Source: Arthrobacter sp. YD4 (GTDB taxonomy: Bacteria > Actinomycetota > Actinomycetes > Actinomycetales > Micrococcaceae). Taken from it: DNA of 64,000 nucleotides. The stretch lies in assembly GCF_030410515.1 (NCBI RefSeq), contig NZ_JAUHHD010000001.1, forward strand, positions 558,001 to 622,000, read 5' to 3'. Every line of letters starts with the position of its first letter. The stretch's first letter is position 1. The notes beneath the pieces are model-generated. The model saw only the letters and a program-made list of their open reading frames with translations, did no database searches and was not told the DNA's origin. Shown here piece by piece: positions 47,127-55,189 of the stretch. A program made the translations under genes and the position numbers.

Positions 47127-48944
47127 ATGGCTACACAGACCCCGTTCTTCACTTCCATCAACCGCCTCTATCCCCACGTCCGGCCGATCCTGCCGCGCCT
47201 GATCATGGGCCTGCTCAGTGCCCTGATGGCCAGCGTCGTCGCCCTCGCCATCCCGCAGGTATTGCGGGTACTGATCAACGATTCGCTCAAGCCCGGAGGC
47301 AGCGGCCAGGCCGTCTGGATCTCCGCCGGGATCGTCCTGCTGCTCGGCATCGCCGAGGCCGGACTGGTGGCCTTGCGCCGGCAATTCGTGATCAACCCCG
47401 CCACCACGGTGGAAACCCGGATGCGGGTCTCCCTCTACGATCACCTGCAGGACCTCGCCGTGGCGTTCCACGACCGGTGGGGGTCCGGGCAGCTCCTGTC
47501 CCGGGCCATGACGGACCTGAACTTCCTCCGCCGCTGGATGGCCTTCGGCGCGATCATGCTGGTGGTCACCACGCTGACCGTGCTGATCGGCGTCGTGGTC
47601 ATGTTCGCCATGAGCTGGCAGCTGGCCCTGATCTTCCTCGCCGCGGCCGTTCCGATCATGATCTACGGCTTCCGGTTCCGGACCCGGTACTCCAAGGTGG
47701 CCCGCCGCAGCCAGGACCAGGCCGGTGACCTGGCCACCACCGTGGAGGAATCGGTCCACGGCATCCGCGTGCTCAAGGCGTTCGGGCGCAGCCGCGAGGC
47801 CCTGGAGAACTTCAACGAACAAGCCGAGGAGCTGCGCCAGACCGAGATCGATAAGGCCAAGCACCTGGCCACCTTTAGCCTGATGGTCACGCTGCTGCCC
47901 GAGCTGGCCCTCGGCGCCGGCCTCGTCGTCGGCGTCCTGCTCGCCGCCGACGGCCAGCTCAGCATCGGCGCCCTGGTGGCCTTCTTCGCCACCGCCGCCG
48001 TCATCGCCGCCCCCGTGGAGGTCTGCGGCATGCTCCTGGCCATGGCACTGACGGCCAAGACCGCCATCGACCGGCACTTCGAGGTGATGGACGCGGTGAA
48101 CACCATCACCAGCCCCGAGGAGCCCCGCAGCCCGGCCGACCTGAAGGGGGCGCTGTCCTTCCGGCACGCCACCTTCGCCTTCGACGACGCCCCGGACAAG
48201 CCCATCCTCAAGGACATCACCCTGGACATCAGGCCCGGCGAGACCATGGCACTGGTGGGCATCACCGGCAGCGGCAAGAGCGCCCTGCTGCAACTGGTCC
48301 CCCGCCTGTTCGACGTGACCGCCGGTTCGGTGGAGATCGACGGCGTTGACGTGCGCGAGTTCGACGTCGCCGGGCTGCGCAGCGCCGTGGCCGTCGCCTT
48401 CGAGGACACCACCCTGTTCTCTAACTCGGTCCGGGACAACGTCCTCCTCGGCGTCGCCGACACAGTCCCCCCGGAGCGCCGGGAGGAGATCCTGGCCGAG
48501 GCCCTGGATACCGCCCAGGCCCACTTCGCCTACTCGCTGCCCGAGGGACTCGACACCCTGATCGGCGAGGAGGGCCTCAGCCTCTCCGGCGGCCAGCGCC
48601 AGCGCATCGCCCTGGCCCGCGCCGTCGCCGCCGACCCCACCGTGCTGGTGCTCGACGACCCGCTCTCGGCCCTGGACGTCAATACCGAGGAACTGGTGGA
48701 AACGCGGCTGCGTGAGGTCCTCGCGGACACCACCACCCTGGTGGTGGCACACCGGCCCTCCACCGTTGCCCTCGCGGACCGGGTGGCCCTGCTGCAGGAC
48801 GGCCGGATCACCGCGGTGGGCACCCACACCGAACTGCTGGCGGAGAACAGCCACTACCGCTACGTCATCGCCAGCCTGGACCCGGAACCGCGGGACCTGG
48901 ACTCCGAGCTCTCCGCCCTCGAGGCGGAGGAGGTTTCGCCATGA
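47127..48944 (+). CDS. Heterodimeric ABC exporter, subunit 1 (degenerate Walker B)
   Basis: This 605-residue half-transporter has six membrane helices followed by an ATPase domain. Walker A is [13 protein letters not shown], the signature is the canonical [11 protein letters not shown], and Walker B reads [12 protein letters not shown], where the catalytic Glu is replaced by Asp. That is the mark of the non-catalytic site in heterodimeric exporters such as BmrCD or TM287/288. The next gene overlaps by ATGA and encodes its partner. Substrates could be drugs, lipids or peptides; the sequence does not decide. Confidence 0.9.
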   Translation: MATQTPFFTSINRLYPHVRPILPRLIMGLLSALMASVVALAIPQVLRVLINDSLKPGGSGQAVWISAGIVLLLGIAEAGLVALRRQFVINPATTVETRMRVSLYDHLQDLAVAFHDRWGSGQLLSRAMTDLNFLRRWMAFGAIMLVVTTLTVLIGVVVMFAMSWQLALIFLAAAVPIMIYGFRFRTRYSKVARRSQDQAGDLATTVEESVHGIRVLKAFGRSREALENFNEQAEELRQTEIDKAKHLATFSLMVTLLPELALGAGLVVGVLLAADGQLSIGALVAFFATAAVIAAPVEVCGMLLAMALTAKTAIDRHFEVMDAVNTITSPEEPRSPADLKGALSFRHATFAFDDAPDKPILKDITLDIRPGETMALVGITGSGKSALLQLVPRLFDVTAGSVEIDGVDVREFDVAGLRSAVAVAFEDTTLFSNSVRDNVLLGVADTVPPERREEILAEALDTAQAHFAYSLPEGLDTLIGEEGLSLSGGQRQRIALARAVAADPTVLVLDDPLSALDVNTEELVETRLREVLADTTTLVVAHRPSTVALADRVALLQDGRITAVGTHTELLAENSHYRYVIASLDPEPRDLDSELSALEAEEVSP

Positions 48945-50824
48945 GCACCGCCACCTTCGGCACCGCGAACGAGGACAACGCCCACCTCTCCAAGGCCGAG
49001 AGCCGCGCCGTGCGGCGCCGCTCCCTGGCCCTGCTGGGCTCGCTGATCCGGCCCGTCCGGCTGCGCTTCTGGCTCACCATCGCCGCCGTCGTGCTGTCCC
49101 AGGCCGCACGCGTGGCCGGCCCCGCCCTGATCGCCTTCGGTATCGACCGGGCGCTCCCGGCGCTGCGCTCCGGCGACAGCTTCCCGCTGGTCTTCGCCGG
49201 CGCAGCCTACCTGGCGGCGGCGATCGCGACGGCGGGACTGACCGCCCTCTACGTGACGTCCACCGCCCGGCTGAGCCAGTCAATGCTGCTGGACTTGCGG
49301 GTCCGGGTCTTCCGACAGACGCAGCGGCTGAGCCTGGAGTTCCACGAGAAGTACACCTCGGGCCGGATCATTGCCCGGCAGACCTCCGACCTGGAAGCGC
49401 TGCGCGAACTCCTGGACTCCGGGGTTTCGTCGCTCGCGTCGGGGCTGCTGTTCATGATCTTCACGGCCATCACCATCTTCGCCCTGGACTGGCGCAGCGG
49501 CCTGCTGGTCCTGGCCGCCGGCGTCCCGATGTACTTCCTGTCCCGCTGGTACCAGAAGCATTCGCAGATCGCATTCCGGGAGTCCCGGGTGGTCTCGGCC
49601 CGGCTGATCGTGCACTTCGTGGAGACTATGACCGGCATCCGTGCCGTGAAGGCCTTCCGCAAGGAACGGCAGAACGCCGAACGCTACGCCGAGCTGTCCG
49701 AGGAATACCGACTGGTCACGGTCCGTTCGATCAACCTCAACGGCGTCTTCCAGCCCGGCCTGGTGCTGATCGGCAACATCTGCGTCGCGGTCGTCCTGCT
49801 GGTGGGCGGCTTCCGGGTGCTCGACGGCGGCTTGGCCGTCGGCGTGCTACTGGCCCTGATCCTCTCCACCAAGCGCTTCTTCCAGCCGGTGGACCAGATG
49901 GCGATGTTCTACAACTCGTTCCAGAGCGCCCAGGCTGCCCTCGAGAAGGTCTCCGGCCTCCTCGAGGAGGTACCCACCGTCCGCCCGCCGGAACACCCGG
50001 TGGCGCTCCCCCGCGCCACCGGCCGGATCGACTTCAACCAGGTGGAATTCCGCTACGGTGACGGCCCGGTCATCATCCCCACCCTGGACCTGCACATCCC
50101 TGCCGGCCAGACGGTCGCGCTGGTGGGCCAGACCGGCGCTGGCAAGTCCACGCTGGCCAAGCTGATCGCCCGGTTCTACGACGTCTCGGCCGGGTCGTTG
50201 ACGCTCGACGGCGTCGACCTCCGGCAGCTCGCGACGGCGGACCTGCGCCGCAACGTCGTCATGGTCACCCAGGAGGCCTTCCTGTTCAGCGGCACCGTGG
50301 CGGACAACATCGCCCTGGGCCGGCCGGACGCTAGCCGCGAGGAGATCGAGGCGGCCGCCAAGGCCGTCGGCGCGCACGGGTTCATCACCGAGCTTCCGGA
50401 CGGGTACGACACAGACGTGAACAAGCGCGGCGGACGCGTCTCGGCCGGCCAACGCCAGCTGATCAGCTTCGCCCGCGCGTTCCTGGCCCGGCCCGCGGTG
50501 CTGATCCTGGACGAGGCCACCTCCTCCCTGGATATCCCGTCCGAGCGCATGGTCCAGGCCGGGCTGGCCAGCCTGCTCCGCGGCACCGGGGCGGCGGATG
50601 GAACCGCTGCGGACGGCGCTCCGGCCGGCCGTCCCGACAACGGCCACGTCGGCAGCCGCACCGCGCTCATCATCGCGCACCGGCTCTCCACCGTGGAGAC
50701 CGCGGACCGGGTGCTGGTGGTCCACGACGGCAGGGTGGTGGAGGACGGGTCGCCCGCGGAGCTGATCGGCGGGGGCGGCCGTTTCGCCACCCTGCACGGG
50801 GCCTGGAAGGACTCGTTGGTCTGA
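48941..50824 (+). CDS. Heterodimeric ABC exporter, subunit 2 (degenerate signature)
   Basis: The 627-residue partner has six membrane helices and an ATPase with Walker [14 protein letters not shown], Walker [14 protein letters not shown] with intact Glu, and a non-canonical signature RVSAGQRQL. Its altered signature would face the Asp-type Walker B of subunit 1, giving one dead and one active ATP site. An insert of ~30 residues (rich in Ala, Asp and Gly) lies between the D-loop and the switch His ([11 protein letters not shown]). A tRNA gene follows 124 bp downstream. Confidence 0.9.
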   Translation: MSTATFGTANEDNAHLSKAESRAVRRRSLALLGSLIRPVRLRFWLTIAAVVLSQAARVAGPALIAFGIDRALPALRSGDSFPLVFAGAAYLAAAIATAGLTALYVTSTARLSQSMLLDLRVRVFRQTQRLSLEFHEKYTSGRIIARQTSDLEALRELLDSGVSSLASGLLFMIFTAITIFALDWRSGLLVLAAGVPMYFLSRWYQKHSQIAFRESRVVSARLIVHFVETMTGIRAVKAFRKERQNAERYAELSEEYRLVTVRSINLNGVFQPGLVLIGNICVAVVLLVGGFRVLDGGLAVGVLLALILSTKRFFQPVDQMAMFYNSFQSAQAALEKVSGLLEEVPTVRPPEHPVALPRATGRIDFNQVEFRYGDGPVIIPTLDLHIPAGQTVALVGQTGAGKSTLAKLIARFYDVSAGSLTLDGVDLRQLATADLRRNVVMVTQEAFLFSGTVADNIALGRPDASREEIEAAAKAVGAHGFITELPDGYDTDVNKRGGRVSAGQRQLISFARAFLARPAVLILDEATSSLDIPSERMVQAGLASLLRGTGAADGTAADGAPAGRPDNGHVGSRTALIIAHRLSTVETADRVLVVHDGRVVEDGSPAELIGGGGRFATLHGAWKDSLV

Positions 50825-50948
50825 GCCGGAGCCGCCGGTGCCCACCCGGATGGGTGGCTCCGCCGCGGCAGGACGTTTCGGCCGTCCCGATTTCGCATCC
50901 GGGGCCGGTATCGGATACTCTTGTGAAGTTGCTTTTGCAGCAACGGAT

Positions 50949-51025
50949 CGGGATGTGGCGCAGCTTGGTAGCGCGCGTCGTTCGGGACGACGAGGTCGCA
51001 GGTTCAAATCCTGTCATCCCGACCA
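50949..51025 (+). tRNA. tRNA-Pro (anticodon CGG)
   Basis: The acceptor strand CGGGATG (50949-50955) pairs with CATCCCG (51015-51021). The D arm includes GCGCAGCTTGGTAGCGC, the anticodon stem CGTCG/CGACG encloses TTCGGGA with CGG in the middle, and the T arm is GCAGGTTCAAATCCTGT. The discriminator A and CCA end are encoded (51022-51025). CGG reads the proline codon CCG, abundant in this genome. Confidence 0.97.
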
Positions 51026-51028
51026 GTC

Positions 51029-51064
51029 AAAAGAGGGCCTTCCAGCTGGAAGGCCCTCTTTTTT
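51029..51064 (+). terminator. Intrinsic terminator after tRNA-Pro
   Basis: AAAAGAGGGCCTTCC (51029-51043) and GGAAGGCCCTCTTTT (51048-51062) form a 15-bp stem with a 4-base loop (AGCT) that ends in a six-T run. It directly follows the tRNA and should end its transcript. Confidence 0.95.
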
Positions 51065-51191
51065 GTGCCCTCCCCGGGTATGCAGCTTCGGGGCGGCCGG
51101 ACCAAAACTCCGGCAGACACGTCACGGCCCCGACATCCTGGGATGCCGGGGCCGTGGAGTCTGCCGGTCGGTTATGAAATCGAATCAGGGA

Positions 51192-51410
51192 TTACATCGG
51201 GTCGGGCCAGTTGCCGACGTTGGTGGAGTAGGTCATCGGGTCCGGCCAGTTGCCCACCGCGGAGGCCACGCGCATCGGGTCGGGCCAGTTGCCGACGGCG
51301 GTAACCTGCGTGGAATCGGAGCTTGAGCCGGCGGCGATGATGCCGGGAGCCGCTGCGGAGAAGGCCAAGGCCCCTGCGAGTGCCAGGCCTGCTGCAATCT
51401 TCTTCACCAT
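51192..51410 (-). CDS. Secreted mini-protein with three VGNWPDPM repeats (candidate pheromone precursor)
   Basis: This 72-residue protein starts at ATG 51410 with GAGGATCACC just upstream. It has a Sec-type signal (MVKKIAAGLALAGALAFSA, probable cleavage around residues 20-28), a short Ser/Thr-rich stretch, then three perfect copies of VGNWPDPM at residues 39-46, 52-59 and 65-72. They are spaced every 13 residues by the variable linkers RVASA and TYSTN, and the protein ends with the third copy. The copies use different Val and Pro codons, so the peptide rather than the DNA is conserved. It is divergent from an HTH-TPR regulator, the layout of RRNPP quorum sensing. A RiPP precursor or a binding repeat are alternatives. 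Confidence 0.75.
   Translation of the reverse strand: MVKKIAAGLALAGALAFSAAAPGIIAAGSSSDSTQVTAVGNWPDPMRVASAVGNWPDPMTYSTNVGNWPDPM
51195..51296 (-). repeat. Three 24-bp repeats encoding VGNWPDPM, 39-bp period
   Basis: Copies at 51273-51296, 51234-51257 and 51195-51218 encode the same octapeptide. The outer two are identical; the middle one differs at two third-codon positions (GTG for GTC, CCG for CCC). The 15-base linkers between them differ in sequence and encoded residues. Confidence 0.95.
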
Positions 51411-51541
51411 GGTGATCCTCAAATCTTGAGTCGGAGTCGTTACCAAGTCTGTAGTTTCCTTGTTGACATACATTGTAAAATTTCTTCCACAGAGACTGTC
51501 AAGCATTTAGTACATCGATTGTCCGGAATGAGGTGGGATCC
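51411..51541. promoter_or_regulatory. A+T-rich divergent control region of the peptide/HTH-TPR pair
   Basis: The region is markedly A+T-rich for this genome. On the minus strand TTGACA (51502-51497) and TACAAT (51477-51472) could drive the peptide gene, with a long 19-base spacer. TTGACA also occurs on the plus strand (51463-51468), so the two form a large inverted repeat. Short dyads TACA-T-TGTA (51469-51477) and TACATCGATTGT (51511-51522) are candidate receptor sites. In the peptide leader CTCAA-GAT-TTGAG (51430-51418) partly covers the ribosome-binding site. Confidence 0.5.
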
Positions 51542-52825
51542 GTGGGGAACGGATTTGGCGAAAAACTCCGCGCGGAGCGGTTGGACCGCGGGCTCACGCA
51601 GGCGGAACTGGGCAAGGATTTGTACTCGCCCAGCTACATCTCCCTGCTCGAAACCGGGCGCCGCGAACCCACCGCCGACGTCATCGAGGAACTGGCCCGC
51701 CGCCTGGACCTGGCCCCGAAGGCCCTGGAGGCCTGGAGCCAGCCGGTCTCCATCAGCGACGCCGAGTACGTGCTGGCCGGCCTCTACGCCCGCCAGGCCT
51801 GGGATCTCCGGGACTACCCGCTGGCCGCGCAGCACGCCGCGACCGCCGCACAGATCGCCCTGGAGTCCAAGAACACCAGCGCCTGGTGGAACATGACCTA
51901 CATGCAGGCCGAGTGCCTGATCAAGCAGGGCCTCTGGGCCGAGTGCCGGGCCATGGTCCAGCGCCTCCTGGACCACCCGCTGGCCGCCGAATCGGCGGGC
52001 CTGGGGGTCCGGGCCCGGCAGATGCTCGCCGCCGCCGCCCAGGGCCAGGGCCAGCTGAAGGACGCCGTCGACTACGCCCAGGAGGCTGTCCGGCTCTGCG
52101 CACAGCTGCCGAAGGGCTCCACCATGATCATCGGTGCCCTGCGCGCCCTGATCGGAGCCCTGGCCGAGAGCGGCCGCCTGGACGAGGCATGGAAGTACTG
52201 CCAGGAGATGAACGCGGAGATGGAAGGCCAGTCGCTGCCGCAGCTGGCCGGCGAGGTGGCCTGGGTGGTGGGCAACGTCGCCTTCATGCGCCACGACTAC
52301 GCGGAGGGCATCAAGTACCACGAGGAGGCCGGCAAGCTCCTCTCCCCCGCCTACGACATCGACCTCTGGGCCCGGTTCAACAAGGCCTCCGCCGCGGTGC
52401 GGCTCTCCTCCGGGATCGTCGAGCCGGAAACCCTGTCCGCGATCGAGCGGGCGGAGCTGGCCCTCTCGATCGTCGGCGGCACGGACACGGACCGTCTGGA
52501 GGTCGCGTTCATCCGCGCCAGGTGGCTTTACCTCACCGGGGACATCATGGGCGCGGTGCAGAAACTGCGCGAGATCCACGTGGAACGCTCGCTCCTGGCC
52601 AGGCACACGGCCGGTGAGGTGTCGCTGCTGCTGGGCAAGGCGCTCAAGGCCGCCGGCGAGGTGGAGGAGGCGCTGGTCTACTTGGACGAGGCGCAGAAGG
52701 ACTTTAGCGCCGCCGGGGCCTCGGACCGCGTCCAGCAGGCGCTGGACGCGGTCCTGGAGATCAAGCTGGCCCAGCGCCGCGCCGAGGCGGCGTCCGCCGG
52801 CAGTCAGCAGCCGGCCACCAGTTAG
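51542..52825 (+). CDS. XRE-HTH + TPR regulator (RRNPP-like candidate peptide receptor)
   Basis: This ~427-residue cytosolic protein has an N-terminal XRE helix-turn-helix (residues 5-60: GLTQAELGKDLYSPSYISLL, TGRREPTADVIEELARRL). About seven TPR-like helical pairs follow to residue ~415, e.g. RQMLAAAAQGQGQLKDAVDY, RALIGALAESGRLDEAWKYC and LLLGKALKAAGEVEEALVYL. Size and domain order equal NprR/PlcR-type receptors, which bind re-imported peptides in the TPR groove. GTG 51542 has GAGGTGG five bases upstream; GTG 51533 is the alternative. It is divergent from the repeat-peptide gene. Streptomyces-type TPR regulators without peptide ligand are the main alternative. Confidence 0.85.
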   Translation: MGNGFGEKLRAERLDRGLTQAELGKDLYSPSYISLLETGRREPTADVIEELARRLDLAPKALEAWSQPVSISDAEYVLAGLYARQAWDLRDYPLAAQHAATAAQIALESKNTSAWWNMTYMQAECLIKQGLWAECRAMVQRLLDHPLAAESAGLGVRARQMLAAAAQGQGQLKDAVDYAQEAVRLCAQLPKGSTMIIGALRALIGALAESGRLDEAWKYCQEMNAEMEGQSLPQLAGEVAWVVGNVAFMRHDYAEGIKYHEEAGKLLSPAYDIDLWARFNKASAAVRLSSGIVEPETLSAIERAELALSIVGGTDTDRLEVAFIRARWLYLTGDIMGAVQKLREIHVERSLLARHTAGEVSLLLGKALKAAGEVEEALVYLDEAQKDFSAAGASDRVQQALDAVLEIKLAQRRAEAASAGSQQPATS

Positions 52826-52852
52826 CCGCCGGCAGTTAGCAGCGGAGGCGCC

Positions 52853-53794
52853 TCAGGCGAAGCTGCGGCCGGTCAGAAGCTCGTAGGCCTCCACGTAGCG
52901 GCTCCGGGTGCGGGCGACGACGTCGTCCGGCAGCGCGGGCGGCGGCGTGTCGGAGGACTTATCCCAGCCCGACGAGGCGGAGGTCAGCCAGTCTCGGACG
53001 TACTGCTTGTCGTAGGAGGGCTGCGCCTTGCCCGGCTCGTAGGTGGCGGCGTCCCAGAACCGTGACGAATCGGGCGTCAGCACCTCGTCGCCGAGGGTGA
53101 TCACGCCGGTGGCGGCATCCACGCCGAACTCCACCTTGGTGTCCGCGAGGATGATCCCGCGTCCCCGGGCGATGTCCTCGGCCTTGGTGTAGATCTCCAG
53201 GGTCAGGTCCCGCAGCCGCGCGGCGGTATCGGCCCCGACGAGGTCCACGACGGCGTCGTACGTGATGTTCTCGTCGTGCTCGCCCACCTCGGCCTTCGCG
53301 GAGGGGGTGAAGATGGCATGCTCCAGCCGGGAGCCGTCGACCAGCCCGGGCGGCAGCGGGATGCTGCAGACCGTGCGGGACTGCTGGTATTCGGCAAGGC
53401 CGGAGCCGGTGAGGTAGCCGCGGGCGATGCATTCGACCGGGAACATGTCCAGCTTCTTGCAGATCATGGCCCGGCCCTCCACCTCTGCCGGGACGCCGTC
53501 GGCGGCCGTGGCGGCAAGGACGTGGTGTTCGACGCCGAGCTGTTCGAACCACCACAGGCTCAGCTGGGTCAGGATGCGGCCCTTGTCCGGGATCTCGCTG
53601 GCCAGCACGTGGTCATAGGCGCTGATCCGGTCGCTGGCCACCACCAGGACGCAGTCCTGGCCTACACGCTCCGTGATGGCGGGGTCCGCCGGCGCGTAGA
53701 GGTCGCGGACCTTGCCCGAGTAGATGTGCTTCCAGCCCGGCAGCTCGGGGGCCTGGGTCTGAAGGCCGCCGGCGAGGGGTTCGTGTGCGTTCAT
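52853..53794 (-). CDS. purC: SAICAR synthase
   Basis: PurC joins aspartate to CAIR in purine synthesis. The 313-residue protein shows HIYSGKVRDLYAP, VVASDRISAYDHVLASEIPD, KKLDMFPVECIARGYLTGSG and ILADTKVEFGVD, all diagnostic. It is longer than E. coli PurC, as in eukaryote-like and many actinobacterial versions. It starts two bases after the purD stop, so the two purine genes are co-transcribed. Confidence 0.95.
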   Translation of the reverse strand: MNAHEPLAGGLQTQAPELPGWKHIYSGKVRDLYAPADPAITERVGQDCVLVVASDRISAYDHVLASEIPDKGRILTQLSLWWFEQLGVEHHVLAATAADGVPAEVEGRAMICKKLDMFPVECIARGYLTGSGLAEYQQSRTVCSIPLPPGLVDGSRLEHAIFTPSAKAEVGEHDENITYDAVVDLVGADTAARLRDLTLEIYTKAEDIARGRGIILADTKVEFGVDAATGVITLGDEVLTPDSSRFWDAATYEPGKAQPSYDKQYVRDWLTSASSGWDKSSDTPPPALPDDVVARTRSRYVEAYELLTGRSFA

Positions 53795-53796
53795 GG

Positions 53797-55101
53797 TCAG
53801 GACTTCGCTTTCGTCGCGGCGGCGGGGCCGGCCACGGTGATCGCACCGCGGGCGGCCTTGGCACCGATGTCGGTGCGGTACTGGGATCCCTCCAACTGGA
53901 TCAGCTCGACGCCGTCGTACGCCCGTTCCCGGGCCTCGACCAGATCCGTTCCAAGCGCGACGACGGCGAGGACACGGCCGCCGGCCGAGACCACCTTGCC
54001 GTCGTCGTCCAGCCGGGTGCCGGCGTGGATGACGTGGACGCCCTCCAGGGCCTCGGCCTTCTTGAGCCCGCGGATCCGGTCACCGGTGCGCGGGGTGCCG
54101 GGGTAGTTTTCGGCGGCGACGACGACGGCCACCGCGGTGTCCCTGGACCAGCGCAGCGGCTGGGCCTCGGCGAGTTCGCCCTTCGCGGCCGCCATCAACA
54201 GACCACCCAAGGGGGTCTTGAGCCGGGCCAGGACCGCCTGCGTCTCCGGGTCCCCGAAGCGGACGTTGAACTCGATCACCCGGGTGCCGCGCGAGGTCAG
54301 CGCCAGGCCGATGAAGAGCACTCCGACGAACGGGGTGCCGCGGTGGGCCATCTGGCTGACAGTGGGCTGCGCCACCCGTTCCAGGACCTCGTCCACGAGG
54401 CCTTCCGGCGCCCATTCCAGCGGGGTGTACGCGCCCATGCCGCCCGTGTTGGGGCCCTCGTCGTTGTCGAAAATGCGCTTGAAGTCCTGGGCCGGGGAGA
54501 GCGCCACCGTGGTATTGCCATCGCAGAGGACGAAGAGCGAGACCTCGGGGCCGTCGAGGAACTCCTCGATGACCACGGAACCGCCGGCGTCGAAGCAGCT
54601 CTGCGCATGGGCCAGCGCCTCGTCCCGGTCGTTGGTGACCACGACGCCCTTGCCCGCGGCGAGCCCGTCGTCCTTGACGACGTACGGGGCGCCGAAGGTG
54701 TCCAGGGCGTCGGCGGCTTCCTCGGCGTTGGAGGCCACGCGGGCCATGGCCGTCGGCACGCCGGCCTCGGCCATGATGTCCTTGGCGAAGGCCTTGGAGG
54801 CCTCGAGCTGGGCGGCGGCCTTGCTGGGCCCGAAGACCGGGATCCCGGCTTCACGGACGGCGTCCGACACGCCCGCGGCGAGCGGCGCCTCGGGGCCGAC
54901 GACCACCAGGTCCACGGCCAGCCGGGTCGCCAAGGCGGCGACGGCGTCGGGATCGTTGGCGTCGATGGCGTAAGTGGGGACCAGTGTGCTGATGCCGGCG
55001 TTCCCCGGGGCCGCGTGGACCTCGGAGACATTCGGATCGGCGAGCAGGGAACGGACAATGGCGTGTTCGCGGCCGCCGGGGCCGATGACGAGTACCTTCA
55101 C
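53797..55101 (-). CDS. purD: Phosphoribosylamine-glycine ligase
   Basis: PurD (GAR synthetase) makes glycinamide ribonucleotide with ATP. The 434-residue ATP-grasp enzyme has the start MKVLVIGPGGREHAIVRSLL, the ATP-grasp stretch YVVKDDGLAAGKGVVVTN, VVIEEFLDGPEVSLFVLCDG, and the metal site VIEFNVRFGDPETQAVL. The start is ATG 55101. It lies 88 bp from the divergent molybdoprotein gene. Confidence 0.95.
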   Translation of the reverse strand: MKVLVIGPGGREHAIVRSLLADPNVSEVHAAPGNAGISTLVPTYAIDANDPDAVAALATRLAVDLVVVGPEAPLAAGVSDAVREAGIPVFGPSKAAAQLEASKAFAKDIMAEAGVPTAMARVASNAEEAADALDTFGAPYVVKDDGLAAGKGVVVTNDRDEALAHAQSCFDAGGSVVIEEFLDGPEVSLFVLCDGNTTVALSPAQDFKRIFDNDEGPNTGGMGAYTPLEWAPEGLVDEVLERVAQPTVSQMAHRGTPFVGVLFIGLALTSRGTRVIEFNVRFGDPETQAVLARLKTPLGGLLMAAAKGELAEAQPLRWSRDTAVAVVVAAENYPGTPRTGDRIRGLKKAEALEGVHVIHAGTRLDDDGKVVSAGGRVLAVVALGTDLVEARERAYDGVELIQLEGSQYRTDIGAKAARGAITVAGPAAATKAKS

Positions 55102-55189
55102 AGTTCCCTAGGGTACTTTGTGCACCCGGCAGGCTCCTAAGCTGTGTCGGGCCGGCAATCCCCCGGGCCGGCGGCTCCGAATAAGGGAT

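Noticed and set aside
46986..48854. A 622-codon open frame on the minus strand
   Set aside because: It is a shadow of the ABC exporter subunit 1 gene; composition is Gly/Asp/His-rich and no domain is visible.
51065..51191. Possible additional small gene between the tRNA terminator and the repeat-peptide gene
   Set aside because: No start codon with ribosome-binding site and no plausible coding frame was found; it is treated as the peptide gene's 3' flank.
51195..51296. CRISPR-like array because of three evenly spaced repeats
   Set aside because: The repeats are in frame, 39 bp apart, encode an identical peptide inside an exported protein, and no cas genes are present.
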